A stretch of 64,000 nt of DNA, taken from Streptomyces cylindrosporus. Lineage in GTDB: Bacteria; Actinomycetota; Actinomycetes; Streptomycetales; Streptomycetaceae. Positions 17,009-26,551 of this stretch are shown piece after piece; the first letter of the stretch is position 1; each line of letters starts with the position of its first letter. The position numbers and the translations under genes were made by a program. Location: assembly GCF_022698165.1 (NCBI RefSeq), contig NZ_JALDAY010000006.1:372001-436000 (forward strand), read 5' to 3'. Under the pieces are notes generated by a model. It worked only from the letters and a program-made list of their open reading frames with translations. It made no database searches and had not been told where the DNA came from.

Positions 17009-20000
17009 TCAGTTGGGAAGCCAGGCGCGGAGCGCCGCCGCCGTGCCGTCGGCGTCGCGGTGGAGGAGCGTGTAGTGGTCGCCGGGGATGTCGGCCGTGT
17101 CGTGCGGCGGCGGCCACTCGGGTTCCCAGCCGCCGTCGGGGTCGATGCGCCGCATGTGCGGGGTGGGGCGGCCGCGCAGCAGCAGGGTCGGCACGGGTGA
17201 CGGTTCGGGGCGCCAGTCCTCCAGCACGCGCGCGTAGCCGCCTCCGGCGATCAGCAGCGAGTCGTCCATCTGCTCGGCCGCCTCGTCCGGCAGGTCGGTC
17301 GCCGCGGCCATCAGGGCCAGTCCGCGTGGATCGCCGCGGCGCAGGAGTCCTGCGTGGGAGTCGAGCAGGACCACGCCGGCCGGCGCCTGTCCCTCTCGCG
17401 CGAGGTGGCGGGCCACGGCGTGGGCGATAGCGCCGCCGGCGCAGTATCCGACGATGACGGGTGGCGCGTCGGTGGACAGCGCGCGCACGGTGTCGGCGTG
17501 CGCGCGCACCAGCGTGCCGACGCTGTCGGGGACGCCGCGGCGGGCTCCGAACCCGGGGTGCTCCAGCAGGAACAGGTCGCGTTCACCGGCGAACCGCTCG
17601 ACCAGGCCGGTGGGCACGCGCGTGTACGGCGAGAGGTAGTCCGGGATGTACGCGAGCGGGGTGCCCTCGCCCTGGGTGAGCCGCACGGGCGGGACCTCGT
17701 ACCGGGCACGCTCGCCGTCGGTGATGGCCGGCAGCGCGTGGGAGGCGAGGAGGCGCAGGCCCATCGCCTCCAACGGCCCCCGCTCGCGCAGCACCCGGTG
17801 GTAGAGCACGCTGAAGCGGTACGACGCCGCCGCCGCCCCTCCGTCGGAGCCACCGCCGGTTTCCGCCTCTGGCTCCCCCTGCGGCAGCGCCCCCGCGTCG
17901 ATCAGCGCGGCATGGACGTGCGCGGCCAGGGCGGGCAGCGTCGGGTACTCCAGCACTACGGTCGGCGCCAGTCGTACGCGCGTGAAAGCGCTCAGCCGGT
18001 TGCGGACCTGGACCGCGGCCAGGGAGTCGAACCCGAGCTCGGTGAAGGACCGTTCGGCCGGGAGCGCGGCCGGGTCGGGGAAGCCCAGGACCGCGGCGAT
18101 CTCGGCGCGGATCAGGTCCGCGAGCACGGCCTCGCGTTCGTGCGGGGCGACGGCGGCGAGTCGCTCGCGCCAGGCACCGGGCGCCTGCCCGGGTGGCGCG
18201 GCGGCCGGGCCGCCGGTGGCGGCGGCCGGGCTGCCGGTGGCGGCGGTCGACGCGCCGGTTCCGGCGGGCGCGGTCCGGGCCGGACGCCGCTTGAGCAGGT
18301 CGGCGAGGACCGGTGCGTCCGCGGCGGCGCGGTCCAACGGGATCGGCACGAGTACGGGTTCCGTACTGCGCAGGGCCGCGTCGAGGAGCGCGATGCCCTC
18401 CTCCTCGGTGACGGCCAGGACGCCACCCTCGCCCAGCCGTTCGGGCGCGACCCGGCCCGCCATCCCTTCGTCGCCCTCGGTCGTCCACGGCCCCCAGGCC
18501 AACGCCTGGGCGGGCAGCCCGTGAGCGGCCCGGTGGCGGGCGAGCGCGTCGAGGAATCCGTTGGCGGCGGCGTAGTTCGACTGCCCCGGCCGGCCGAGCA
18601 CCCCGGCGGCCGAGGAGTACAGCACGAAGGCCGCCAGGCCCGACTCCTTCGTCGCCTCGTGCAGATGCCAGGCGCCGTCCGCCTTCGGCGCGAGCACGGT
18701 CGCGAGCCGCTCGGGGGTCATGGTGTCCACCACACCGTCGTCCACGACTCCGGCGAGGTGGAACACGGCCGTGGGCGCGGGCCGGCAGGAGGCGACCAGG
18801 GCGTCGACGGCAGCGCGGTCGCTCACGTCGCACGTCACCACACGCACCTTGGCGGGAAGGTCTCCCACCCAGTCCGGGACCCGTCCGCTGCGGCCCGTCA
18901 GCAGCAGGTGGCGCACGCCCCGTTCGGCGACCAGATAGCGGGCCAGGGCGTGTCCGAGAGCGCCGGTGCCACCGGTGACGATCACCGTCCCCTCCGGGTC
19001 CAGGGCGGGGGGCTCGGACGAGGGCGGCGCCACCGGAGCCAGTCGGGGCACCAGAACGGTGCCGTCGAGCAGCGCCACCTGTGGTTCGCCGGAGCGCAGT
19101 GCCGCGTCCAGTTGTGCCGGTGTGCCCGGCGTGCCCCGCTGGTCGACCAGCGCGATCCGGCCCGGGTGCTCGGACTGGGCACTGCGCACCAGCCCCGCGA
19201 CGGCCGCCCCGGCGAGGTCGGGGTCCGCGCCGGTGGCGTCGCGGGTGAGCACGACCAGACGGCCGGGCCTGATGTCGGCGGTCCAGTCGCGAATCCGCTC
19301 CAGTACGGCCGTCAGGAGCGCCCGTGCGCGATCGGGCGGGGTGGCGTCGGCAGGCAGGGCGGCGGCGAGCCGGGCCACGTCGAGGAGTTCATGCTCCGTG
19401 GGCGTGTCCGGCAGGCCGCGCTCGGAGTCCGCCGCGGCGGGCCGCCAGGTGAGGCCGTAGAGGTCGTCGGCGGCCGCGAGGTGTGCCGGGATCGGACGCG
19501 TGACCATTGAGTCGACGTGGGCGAGGGGGCCACCGGCCAGGTCGGTGAGGGTGACCCGGAACTCGTCGGGCCCCAGGCGCCGTATGACTGCCCGTGCGGC
19601 GGAGGCTCCGGGCGCGTGCACGGTCAGGCCGGTGAAGGCGAGGGGGGCCCGGGGCTCGCGGGGGTGCTCGCCGGGTTCCTGGGCGAGGAGCGCGGAGTGC
19701 AGTGCCGCGTCGAACAGTGCGGGGTGCAGGGTGTACGAGCTCGCGGTCGCCGCTTCTCCGCCGGGCAGCGCCAGTTCGGCGTAGAGGTCGTCGCCTTGGC
19801 GCCACAGGGCTGTCACTGCGCGGAAGGCGGGCCCGTAGTGGTGGCCGTCTGCTTCGAGGCGGGGATAGTCGACCGGGATGGGTGCGGCGCCCGCGGGCGG
19901 CCATGTTCCGGGCAGGTCGGTGGCGGGGGGTGCCTCGGTGGGAGCGGTCGTCGCCGTCGCATGGTGTCGCCACGCCTGCGTGGTGTCGGCGGGGCGGGCC

Positions 20001-23000
20001 CAGACGGTGACCGGTCGGGCGCCCGCTTCGTCCGGGGCCGCGGCCACCACCTGCACCTGTGTCCGGTCCTGCGGGGACAGCACCAGGGGTTCGTGCAGGG
20101 CCAGTTCGGCCAGTCGGGCCGGGCCGGGGGTGCCGGTGGCGCGGAGGGCCAACTCCGCGAAGACAGCGGCGGGGACGACCACGCGGCCGCCGATGGCGTG
20201 GTCGGCGAGCCAGGGCTGGTGTGCGGTGGACAGTACGCAGGTGTGCCGGATGCCGGGGCCGTCGGCATCCGGCTGGGGCTGGCCCATCAGGGGGTGGCCG
20301 GTCGGCGGCCGGTGCCGGACGGCGTCGAGCCAGTACCGCTGTCGTTGGAAGGGGTAGGTGGGCAGCGGACGTCGGCGGGCACCGCTTCTCGCGTACGCCG
20401 CCCGCCAGTTCACCTCCACCCCGTGCACATGCAGGGCGGCCAGCGCCTCGAAGGCCGTGCCCGGATCCGCGCAGCGGGTCATCACCGCGTCCGGCCCGGA
20501 GCACTCCTCCGTCGCCGTGCCCAGCGAGGCGGACGGGCCGGCCTCGACGAACGCCGTGACGCCCTCGTCGGCCAAGTGCCGTATCGCGTCGGCGAATCGG
20601 ACCGTCTCGCGTGCCTGTCGTACCCAGTGGTCGGCGGTGGTGAGTGCGTCGCGCTCCTGGCGGCCGGTCAGGGTGGAGATCACGGGCACGGACGGCTGGT
20701 GGTACGTCACCGACTCGGCGACCGTGCGGTATTCGGCCAGCATCGGGTCGAGGAGCGGTGAGTGGAAGGCGTGGCTCACGTGGAGCCGGTGGGAGGGCCG
20801 TCCGATGCGGGACACCAGGTCCGTCACCGCGTCCTCGTCGCCTGAAAGCACCACGGACGACGGGGAGTTGACGGCGGCGACCGCCACCCGTCCGGAGATC
20901 TCGTCCAGTTGGCGGGTCACCTCGGCCAGTGGTACGCGGACCGCGACCATCGCGCCGCCGACGGGCAGCGCCGCCATCAGCCGGCCGCGGGCGGCGACCA
21001 GCCGTACCGCGTCGGCGCGGGAGAACACGCCGGCGATGTGGGCGGCGACGAGCTCGCCGATCGAGTGGCCGACCAGGTAGTCCGGACGTACGCCCCACTC
21101 GGCGAGCAGGGCGTGCAGGGCGACTTCGAAGGCGAACAGTGCGGGCTGCGCGTAGTCGGTGCGGTTCAGGAGACTGGCGTCGGGGGCGTCGATCACCTCC
21201 AACAGCGGCCGTTCCAGCCACGGGCCGAACTCCTCGCACAGCTCGGTGAACACCGCGTCGAAGACGGGGAAGGCGGCCCGAAGTTCACGCCCCATGCCGA
21301 CGCGCTGGGCGCCTTGGCCCGCGCACACCAGAGCCGTCCTGGGGCGCGTGCGTGCGGTGCCGCGCAGCACGGCCGGACTGTCGACGCCGGCGGCCAGGTC
21401 GCGCAGCCCGGCGAGCAGACCCTCGGCATCGGCGGCCAGAACGGCGGCGCGGCGGGACAGGGGTGCCCTGGTCGTCGCCAGCGAGTACGCGGCGTCCAGC
21501 GCGGCGTGCGGGCCGGACACGTCGGCCAGTGCGACCGCCAACTCCCTTGCGTGCGCGCGCAGTCCGGCCTCGTCGCCGCCTCCGACGAGCCACGGGGTGA
21601 CCGGCAGGTGCGATTCGGGACCGGCACCGGAACGCGCGACGGAATCGGTCTCCTCCGGCTCCTCGATGATCACGTGAGCGTTCGTGCCGCCGATGCCGAA
21701 CGACGAGATCGCCGCCCGTCGCGGGTGCTCGCCGCGCGGCCAGGGGCGCGCCCGGTCGAGGAGCCGTACGGCACCGGAGTCCCAGTCGACGTGCGGTGAC
21801 GGCTGCTCGGCGTACAGGGACACGGGCAGCTCGGCGTGGCGCATCGCCTCGATCATCTTGATGAGGCCGGCGATTCCCGCCGCGGCCTGGGTGTGCCCGA
21901 GGTTCGACTTGACCGAGCCGAGCCACACCGGGTCGGCGGGATCGCGGTCCTGTCCGTAGGTGGCGAGCAGGGCGCCGGCCTCGATCGGGTCGCCGAGCGA
22001 GGTTCCCGTGCCATGTCCCTCGACGACGTCGACGTCCGAGGCCCGCAGCCCCGAGTCGGTCAGCGCCAGCCGGATCAGTTCCCGCTGGGCCTGGCCGCTG
22101 GGGGCGGTCAGGCCGTTCGACGCGCCGTCCGAGTTGACCGCGGAGCCGCGCAGGACGGCGAGCACCGGATGGCCGTTGCGTCGCGCGTCGGACAGCTTCT
22201 CCAGCAGCACCAGGCCGACGCCCTCGGCCCAGGCGGTGCCGTCCGCGCCCGCGGCGAAGGACCGGCAGCGGCCGTCCGGCGAAAGGCCGCGCTGGCGGCT
22301 GAAGGCGATGAACGGCTGGGGGCTCGACAGCACCGTCACCCCGCCCGCCAGCGCGAGCGTGCACTCCCCCGCGCGCAGCGACTTGGCGGCCAGGTCCATC
22401 GCGACCAGCGAGGACGAACAGGCCGTGTCCAGGGTCATGACCGGGCCCTGCAGCCCCAGGACGTACGCGACACGCCCGGAAGCCACGCTGCCGGACGAGC
22501 CGATGCCGACGTGCGACTCCAGCTCGTGCGGCGCGAGCCCGCTGCCGTAACCCACGTGCATCAGCCCGACGAACACGCCCGTGCTGCTGCCGCGCAGCGC
22601 CGGTGCGGGGATCCCGGCGCGCTCCAGTGTCTCCCAGGCGACCTCGAGCAGCAGCCGCTGCTGGGGGTCGGTGGCCAGGGCCTCGCGGGGTGACATGCCG
22701 AAGAAGAGCGGGTCGAAGTCCGCGACGGCGTCGAGGAAGCCGCCACGGCGGGTGTACGACGTCCCGAGCCGGTCGGGGTCGGGGTCGTAGAGGGAGGCCA
22801 GGTCCCAGCCACGGTCGGTGGGGAAGTCACCGGTGACGTCCGTTCCCTCGGCCACCACCCGCCACAGGTCCTCGGGGGAGGTCACCCCGCCCGGGTAGCG
22901 GCAGCCGACGGCGACGATCGCGATCGGTTCGGATTCCGGGCCGCGGGGCGGCGGGGTTGCCGCCGGCGCCGGCGTGCCGTGCAGCCGGGTGTCCAGGTGG

Positions 23001-24805
23001 GCGGCGACGGCGGCCGGGGTCGGGTGGTCCCAGACCAGCGTCGCCGGGAGGCGCAGCCCGGTGCGCAGGCTGAGCCGGTGCCACAGGGTCATCGCGTCCA
23101 TCGAGGACAGCCCGAGGTCCGCGAAGGACGTACCGGCGTCGGCCGCGCTCCCCCGGATGGCCGAGACTTCCGCGCACACCAGGTCGGTCAGCGCGGCGCG
23201 CCGTTCGCCGGGTGTCCGGTCGGCGAGGTGGGCGAGGGCGGGTTCGACGGGGCGCGCGGTGAGTGCCTCGCGGAGCAGGGCGCGGCGCGGCTTGCCCGCG
23301 GCGGTGCGGGGCACGGCCGGGGTGAACAGGATCTCGTCGGGCACCTTGTGCGCGGAGAGCACGGCGGCGCACGCCCGCAGCAGGGCCGCCCGGTCCAGGG
23401 TCTGCCGCTCGGGCACCACGAAGGCCACCGGGACCTCGCCGAGCAGCGGATGGGGGCGCGCCACGACGGCCGCGTCCCGTACTCCGGGCAGTGCGCGCAG
23501 TACGTGCTCGACCTCGGCCGGGTCGACGTTCTCGCCGCCGCGCACGATCCGGTCGTTCACCCGGCCGGTGACGGTCAGACAGCCGTGCTCGTCGAGGCGG
23601 CCGAGGTCGCCGGTGCGGTACCAGCCGTCCCGTACGGCGTCGGCGGTGTCGTCGGGCCGGTTGTGGTAGCCGAGCATGACGCCGGGGCCGCGTACCCAGA
23701 TCTCGCCCTCGCCGTCCGGGCGGTCGTCTCCGGTCCGCGGGTCGGCGAGCCGGACGTCCATGCCGGGCAGCGGGCGTCCGCTGCCGCCGGGCACGCGTGG
23801 CGCGTCGGGCGACTCCATGGCGATCTTGCCGCAGGTCTCGGTGCTGCCGTACCCGTCGAGGAGCGGGGCGCCGAACCGTGCCTCGACCTGTTCCCGCAGG
23901 TCCGGCTCGCTGGGTGCGCCGGCGGTGACGCAGAACCGCAGCGCCGGGACCGGGCCCAGGCCGGCGTCGAGCAGCCGGCGGTAGGTGAGGGGCACGCCGC
24001 CCAGCACGGTCGGCGCGAACTCGCCGACCAGGCGCACCAGTTCGGCCGGGTCGGGCGTGGCGGTGATCCGGGCGCTCGCCCCGGCGGCGGTGGTGCCCAG
24101 GACGCAGAGCGAATGGGCGTAGGTGTGCGAGAGCGGGAGCGGCCACAGGAGGCGGTCCGCCGCCGACAGTCCGAGCCGAGGCAGATAGCAGGCCACGGAG
24201 GACCAGAGGGCGGAGCGCTGGCTGGAGACGGCGGCCCTCGGTGTGCCGGAGGTGCCGGAGGTGTAGATGAGCCAGGCGGGCTCGTCGAGGCCGAGGTCGT
24301 CGGCGGGCGGGGGCGTGGACCCGGCGATCAGGGCCTCGAAGCTCGTGGCGTGTTCCGGCAGGGGGCCCTCGCCGGTCACGACCAGCCGGAGCGACCAGCC
24401 CGCGGTGAGCCGGGCGATCCGGGGCAGGTTGCGCCGGTCGGTGACCACGACGGCCGGATCGCAGTCGGTCAGCAGCTCCGCGAGCTCGGGATCGGTGCCG
24501 CGGGAGCCGATCGGCACGCCGACCGCGCCGGCCCGCACGCCGGCGAGCAGCCCCTCGACCAGTTCCACGGCCGCGTCGAGACAGAAGACCACCCGGGCGC
24601 CCCGGCCGACGCCCAGTGCGGCCGCCAACCGGGCGGTCCTGCGCTCCAGTTCGGCCCAGCTCACGCCGCGCCGGTCGTCGGCGAACGCGAGCTTCTCGCC
24701 GTAGCGCAAGGAGTTCTCGACGAGCAACTCCGCGACGGGCCGCACCTCGAACGCTTCCGCCACCCCCACCAGGCTGCCCCTTTTTTGGTCGAACGTCCGC
24801 TCCAT
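17009..24805 (-). CDS. Type I polyketide synthase: ligase-ACP-KS-AT-DH-KR-ACP-TE
   Basis: A 2598-residue single-module synthase. Loading ligase, residues 20-515: YTSGTSGTPR 181-190 and catalytic Lys505 in TAAGKPRR. ACP1 535-607: pantetheine Ser568 in LGLSSM. KS 626-1050: Cys796 in DTACSSS, His931, His971. AT about 1158-1450: Ser1248 in GHSIG, and HAFH 1345-1348, the malonyl-CoA signature. DH 1503-1775: His1536 in HAIGG with Pro1545, and DAALH 1699-1703. KR about 1935-2110: GGTGALG, VDD 2021-2023 (B-type), Ser2065, Tyr2078. ACP2 2225-2300: Ser2261 in GFDSL. TE 2345-2598: the nucleophile is Cys2455 in GYCAGG instead of Ser, with His2577 in GDHYTLL. ER and methyltransferase are absent. It likely loads a free acid, adds malonate at least once, forms an enoyl thioester and releases it. 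GTG 24769 is an alternative start with a better ribosome site. The halogenase follows. Confidence 0.93.
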   Translation of the reverse strand: MERTFDQKRGSLVGVAEAFEVRPVAELLVENSLRYGEKLAFADDRRGVSWAELERRTARLAAALGVGRGARVVFCLDAAVELVEGLLAGVRAGAVGVPIGSRGTDPELAELLTDCDPAVVVTDRRNLPRIARLTAGWSLRLVVTGEGPLPEHATSFEALIAGSTPPPADDLGLDEPAWLIYTSGTSGTPRAAVSSQRSALWSSVACYLPRLGLSAADRLLWPLPLSHTYAHSLCVLGTTAAGASARITATPDPAELVRLVGEFAPTVLGGVPLTYRRLLDAGLGPVPALRFCVTAGAPSEPDLREQVEARFGAPLLDGYGSTETCGKIAMESPDAPRVPGGSGRPLPGMDVRLADPRTGDDRPDGEGEIWVRGPGVMLGYHNRPDDTADAVRDGWYRTGDLGRLDEHGCLTVTGRVNDRIVRGGENVDPAEVEHVLRALPGVRDAAVVARPHPLLGEVPVAFVVPERQTLDRAALLRACAAVLSAHKVPDEILFTPAVPRTAAGKPRRALLREALTARPVEPALAHLADRTPGERRAALTDLVCAEVSAIRGSAADAGTSFADLGLSSMDAMTLWHRLSLRTGLRLPATLVWDHPTPAAVAAHLDTRLHGTPAPAATPPPRGPESEPIAIVAVGCRYPGGVTSPEDLWRVVAEGTDVTGDFPTDRGWDLASLYDPDPDRLGTSYTRRGGFLDAVADFDPLFFGMSPREALATDPQQRLLLEVAWETLERAGIPAPALRGSSTGVFVGLMHVGYGSGLAPHELESHVGIGSSGSVASGRVAYVLGLQGPVMTLDTACSSSLVAMDLAAKSLRAGECTLALAGGVTVLSSPQPFIAFSRQRGLSPDGRCRSFAAGADGTAWAEGVGLVLLEKLSDARRNGHPVLAVLRGSAVNSDGASNGLTAPSGQAQRELIRLALTDSGLRASDVDVVEGHGTGTSLGDPIEAGALLATYGQDRDPADPVWLGSVKSNLGHTQAAAGIAGLIKMIEAMRHAELPVSLYAEQPSPHVDWDSGAVRLLDRARPWPRGEHPRRAAISSFGIGGTNAHVIIEEPEETDSVARSGAGPESHLPVTPWLVGGGDEAGLRAHARELAVALADVSGPHAALDAAYSLATTRAPLSRRAAVLAADAEGLLAGLRDLAAGVDSPAVLRGTARTRPRTALVCAGQGAQRVGMGRELRAAFPVFDAVFTELCEEFGPWLERPLLEVIDAPDASLLNRTDYAQPALFAFEVALHALLAEWGVRPDYLVGHSIGELVAAHIAGVFSRADAVRLVAARGRLMAALPVGGAMVAVRVPLAEVTRQLDEISGRVAVAAVNSPSSVVLSGDEDAVTDLVSRIGRPSHRLHVSHAFHSPLLDPMLAEYRTVAESVTYHQPSVPVISTLTGRQERDALTTADHWVRQARETVRFADAIRHLADEGVTAFVEAGPSASLGTATEECSGPDAVMTRCADPGTAFEALAALHVHGVEVNWRAAYARSGARRRPLPTYPFQRQRYWLDAVRHRPPTGHPLMGQPQPDADGPGIRHTCVLSTAHQPWLADHAIGGRVVVPAAVFAELALRATGTPGPARLAELALHEPLVLSPQDRTQVQVVAAAPDEAGARPVTVWARPADTTQAWRHHATATTAPTEAPPATDLPGTWPPAGAAPIPVDYPRLEADGHHYGPAFRAVTALWRQGDDLYAELALPGGEAATASSYTLHPALFDAALHSALLAQEPGEHPREPRAPLAFTGLTVHAPGASAARAVIRRLGPDEFRVTLTDLAGGPLAHVDSMVTRPIPAHLAAADDLYGLTWRPAAADSERGLPDTPTEHELLDVARLAAALPADATPPDRARALLTAVLERIRDWTADIRPGRLVVLTRDATGADPDLAGAAVAGLVRSAQSEHPGRIALVDQRGTPGTPAQLDAALRSGEPQVALLDGTVLVPRLAPVAPPSSEPPALDPEGTVIVTGGTGALGHALARYLVAERGVRHLLLTGRSGRVPDWVGDLPAKVRVVTCDVSDRAAVDALVASCRPAPTAVFHLAGVVDDGVVDTMTPERLATVLAPKADGAWHLHEATKESGLAAFVLYSSAAGVLGRPGQSNYAAANGFLDALARHRAAHGLPAQALAWGPWTTEGDEGMAGRVAPERLGEGGVLAVTEEEGIALLDAALRSTEPVLVPIPLDRAAADAPVLADLLKRRPARTAPAGTGASTAATGSPAAATGGPAAAPPGQAPGAWRERLAAVAPHEREAVLADLIRAEIAAVLGFPDPAALPAERSFTELGFDSLAAVQVRNRLSAFTRVRLAPTVVLEYPTLPALAAHVHAALIDAGALPQGEPEAETGGGSDGGAAAASYRFSVLYHRVLRERGPLEAMGLRLLASHALPAITDGERARYEVPPVRLTQGEGTPLAYIPDYLSPYTRVPTGLVERFAGERDLFLLEHPGFGARRGVPDSVGTLVRAHADTVRALSTDAPPVIVGYCAGGAIAHAVARHLAREGQAPAGVVLLDSHAGLLRRGDPRGLALMAAATDLPDEAAEQMDDSLLIAGGGYARVLEDWRPEPSPVPTLLLRGRPTPHMRRIDPDGGWEPEWPPPHDTADIPGDHYTLLHRDADGTAAALRAWLPN

Positions 24806-25116
24806 GGCGGCCTGTTGATCAGACTACGACGGGACACTGACACGTCACGAAAGCGGCTCGCCGCTGGATCGGACCGTCTCTCCGCGTCCGGTGGACATGA
24901 CACGGAGGCGCAGACGGAGTGCGCTCGCTGTATGAGCGGCTGTCGAGGGCCTGGGTGGGACGTTCGGCGGAGATGGCCGCCCGATTCCGGTCGGGGGTGC
25001 CGTCTCGTGAGGCCGTACGCGCCGTTCGCCTCGCGGGATGTCCGGTCGTCCCATAGGGTCGCGGTGCCGCTGTGACCGTACGGGCGGCGATACGGCGTGG
25101 CCGATGAGGAGTGCCC
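24806..25116. other. 311-bp non-coding region between divergent PKS and SRPBCC genes
   Basis: The PKS and the SRPBCC gene diverge from this stretch, so it should hold promoters for both. Short open frames here have no family similarity. No clear palindrome or cluster-specific operator could be identified by eye. No Shine-Dalgarno sequence precedes PKS codon 24805, which is one reason to consider the downstream GTG. Confidence 0.5.
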
Positions 25117-25575
25117 ATGTCCGGACAGTTCGAAGCGGTGGTCGAGGTCGACCGGCCCATCGAGGAGGTCTTCGCCTACCTCGCCGACGGGCGCAACGAT
25201 CCGCAGTTCAGCCCCCGGGTCCTCAGGATCGACCGGACGCCCGACGGCCCGACCGCCGTGGGCACGGTCTTCCGGAGCACGGTCAAGGACGCCGGGATGA
25301 AGACCGCCCGGGAGTTCCGCATCACCGAGTTCGAGGCGCCGGTGAGGCTGCGCTGGGCCGAGGTGTCGAAGAACAGCGTGACGGCGAGCGAGGGCGGCTA
25401 CGACCTGGAGGCACTGGGCGAGGGGCGGACCCGCGTCCGCATCTTCAACGTCCTGGAAGGCCACGGGCTGGGCAAGCTCCTCGTCGGACTGGCCCTGAGC
25501 GCGGCCCGCAAGGACGCCCCCGCCTTCGGGGCCCGCATCAAGGCGGCGGCGGAGTCGGCGATCGCCGCGAGCTGA
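25117..25575 (+). CDS. SRPBCC-family (polyketide cyclase/START-like) protein
   Basis: A 152-residue single-domain protein of the SRPBCC helix-grip fold. It has the family opening FEAVVEVDRPIEEVFAYLAD, a central strand set (REFRITEFEAPVRLRW), and a long C-terminal helix from residue 120 onward. Members bind hydrophobic ligands; some cyclise polyketides, most are of unknown role. ATG 25117 follows GAGGA by 6 bases; an in-frame GTG at 25111 is less well placed. It diverges from the PKS, so a link to that pathway is possible but not shown. Confidence 0.88.
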   Translation: MSGQFEAVVEVDRPIEEVFAYLADGRNDPQFSPRVLRIDRTPDGPTAVGTVFRSTVKDAGMKTAREFRITEFEAPVRLRWAEVSKNSVTASEGGYDLEALGEGRTRVRIFNVLEGHGLGKLLVGLALSAARKDAPAFGARIKAAAESAIAAS

Positions 25576-25622
25576 TACGTCACCTGGAACCCCAGGGCCG
25601 CGACGGACCCCGACACCATGGG

Positions 25623-26546
25623 CTACCGCGACGACCCAGTAGGCGGCTCCGTGCTTCCGGCGGCTGCCGATCGGGACCGGCGCCACTGCCAGACGGCGCC
25701 CACCGCGACCGACCCGGTGATCAGGACGATACCGAGCACCGGCCAGTTGCTGCCGGCGATCCGGACATCGGTGGCGAGGACGCCGACGACCAGGATCAGT
25801 GGCACCAGCAGGGCGATCAGGGCCCGGCCCGCGCTCGCCAGCGCGGCCGGGTCCAGCCGGCCGCGCGCGGCCAGGGGGATGTCGGCGAAGTAGTGGCGCA
25901 CGGCCCGGTCGGTGAAACGGGCGGTGGCACGGTCGTACGAGTACGCCATGTAGGGCAGCCAGACCAGCGGGGCGACCAGGCCCACCAGGAACACCCCGGC
26001 CAGGAGCAGCCAACGACCGGCCTGGACCGCCCGCTGCGGCCGGCCGGTGGCGTCCGTCGGCGCGAGCAGACCCAGCAGACGTGCCATGCGCCAGGTCAGG
26101 TCCCACGCCGCCGTCAGGTGCAGCCGGCGCGGTGGCGGGGGCGGACGGTGGGCGGCAAGGGCGCGGCGGGCGGTGTCCAGGTCCGTGTGCACTCCCTGCA
26201 GGACGAGAAGTTCGGCGGCGCGCTCCTCCGTCGTCGGGTCGCGGCCGTCGAGGGCGGCGAGCTCCAGGGCCGTACGGGCCTGCCGGAGCAGGGCCGCGCA
26301 GAACGCCACCGGGATGAGCAGCAGGAAGGGGCCGCCGACGAACGCGCCCTCGGTGACGGTGGCGCGGCGCCCCCGGCGGACCAACTCGGCCCGTACGGCG
26401 GCCGGTTCAGCGTCCTGGGCGAGAGCGTCCACGGTTCTGCGGGCGGCTTCGCCCCGATGCCGTACCGCGAACAGGGCGAGTTGCTCGGGCAGACCGCGCG
26501 GGTCCGCGAGGACCTGACGCAGGAGGGTCCGCTCCGGGGGCAGCAT
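25623..26546 (-). CDS. Multi-span membrane protein of unknown function
   Basis: A 307-residue protein not assigned to a family. Four hydrophobic segments are visible: near residues 68-88, 175-202, 243-262 and 270-290. A long hydrophilic stretch between the first and second is rich in Arg, Ala and Glu and contains a proline run (PPPPPRR). The C-terminus is Ser/Arg-rich. ATG 26546 lies 5 bp after the stop of the lipoprotein gene, so the two are almost certainly co-transcribed and may form a membrane complex. No catalytic motif was found. Confidence 0.75.
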   Translation of the reverse strand: MLPPERTLLRQVLADPRGLPEQLALFAVRHRGEAARRTVDALAQDAEPAAVRAELVRRGRRATVTEGAFVGGPFLLLIPVAFCAALLRQARTALELAALDGRDPTTEERAAELLVLQGVHTDLDTARRALAAHRPPPPPRRLHLTAAWDLTWRMARLLGLLAPTDATGRPQRAVQAGRWLLLAGVFLVGLVAPLVWLPYMAYSYDRATARFTDRAVRHYFADIPLAARGRLDPAALASAGRALIALLVPLILVVGVLATDVRIAGSNWPVLGIVLITGSVAVGAVWQWRRSRSAAAGSTEPPTGSSR

Positions 26547-26551
26547 GGCTG

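Noticed and set aside
24781..24786. Frameshift in the PKS at the run of six A residues
   Set aside because: The reading frame downstream is continuous through all domains, and an alternative GTG start follows the run, so a frameshift is not needed.
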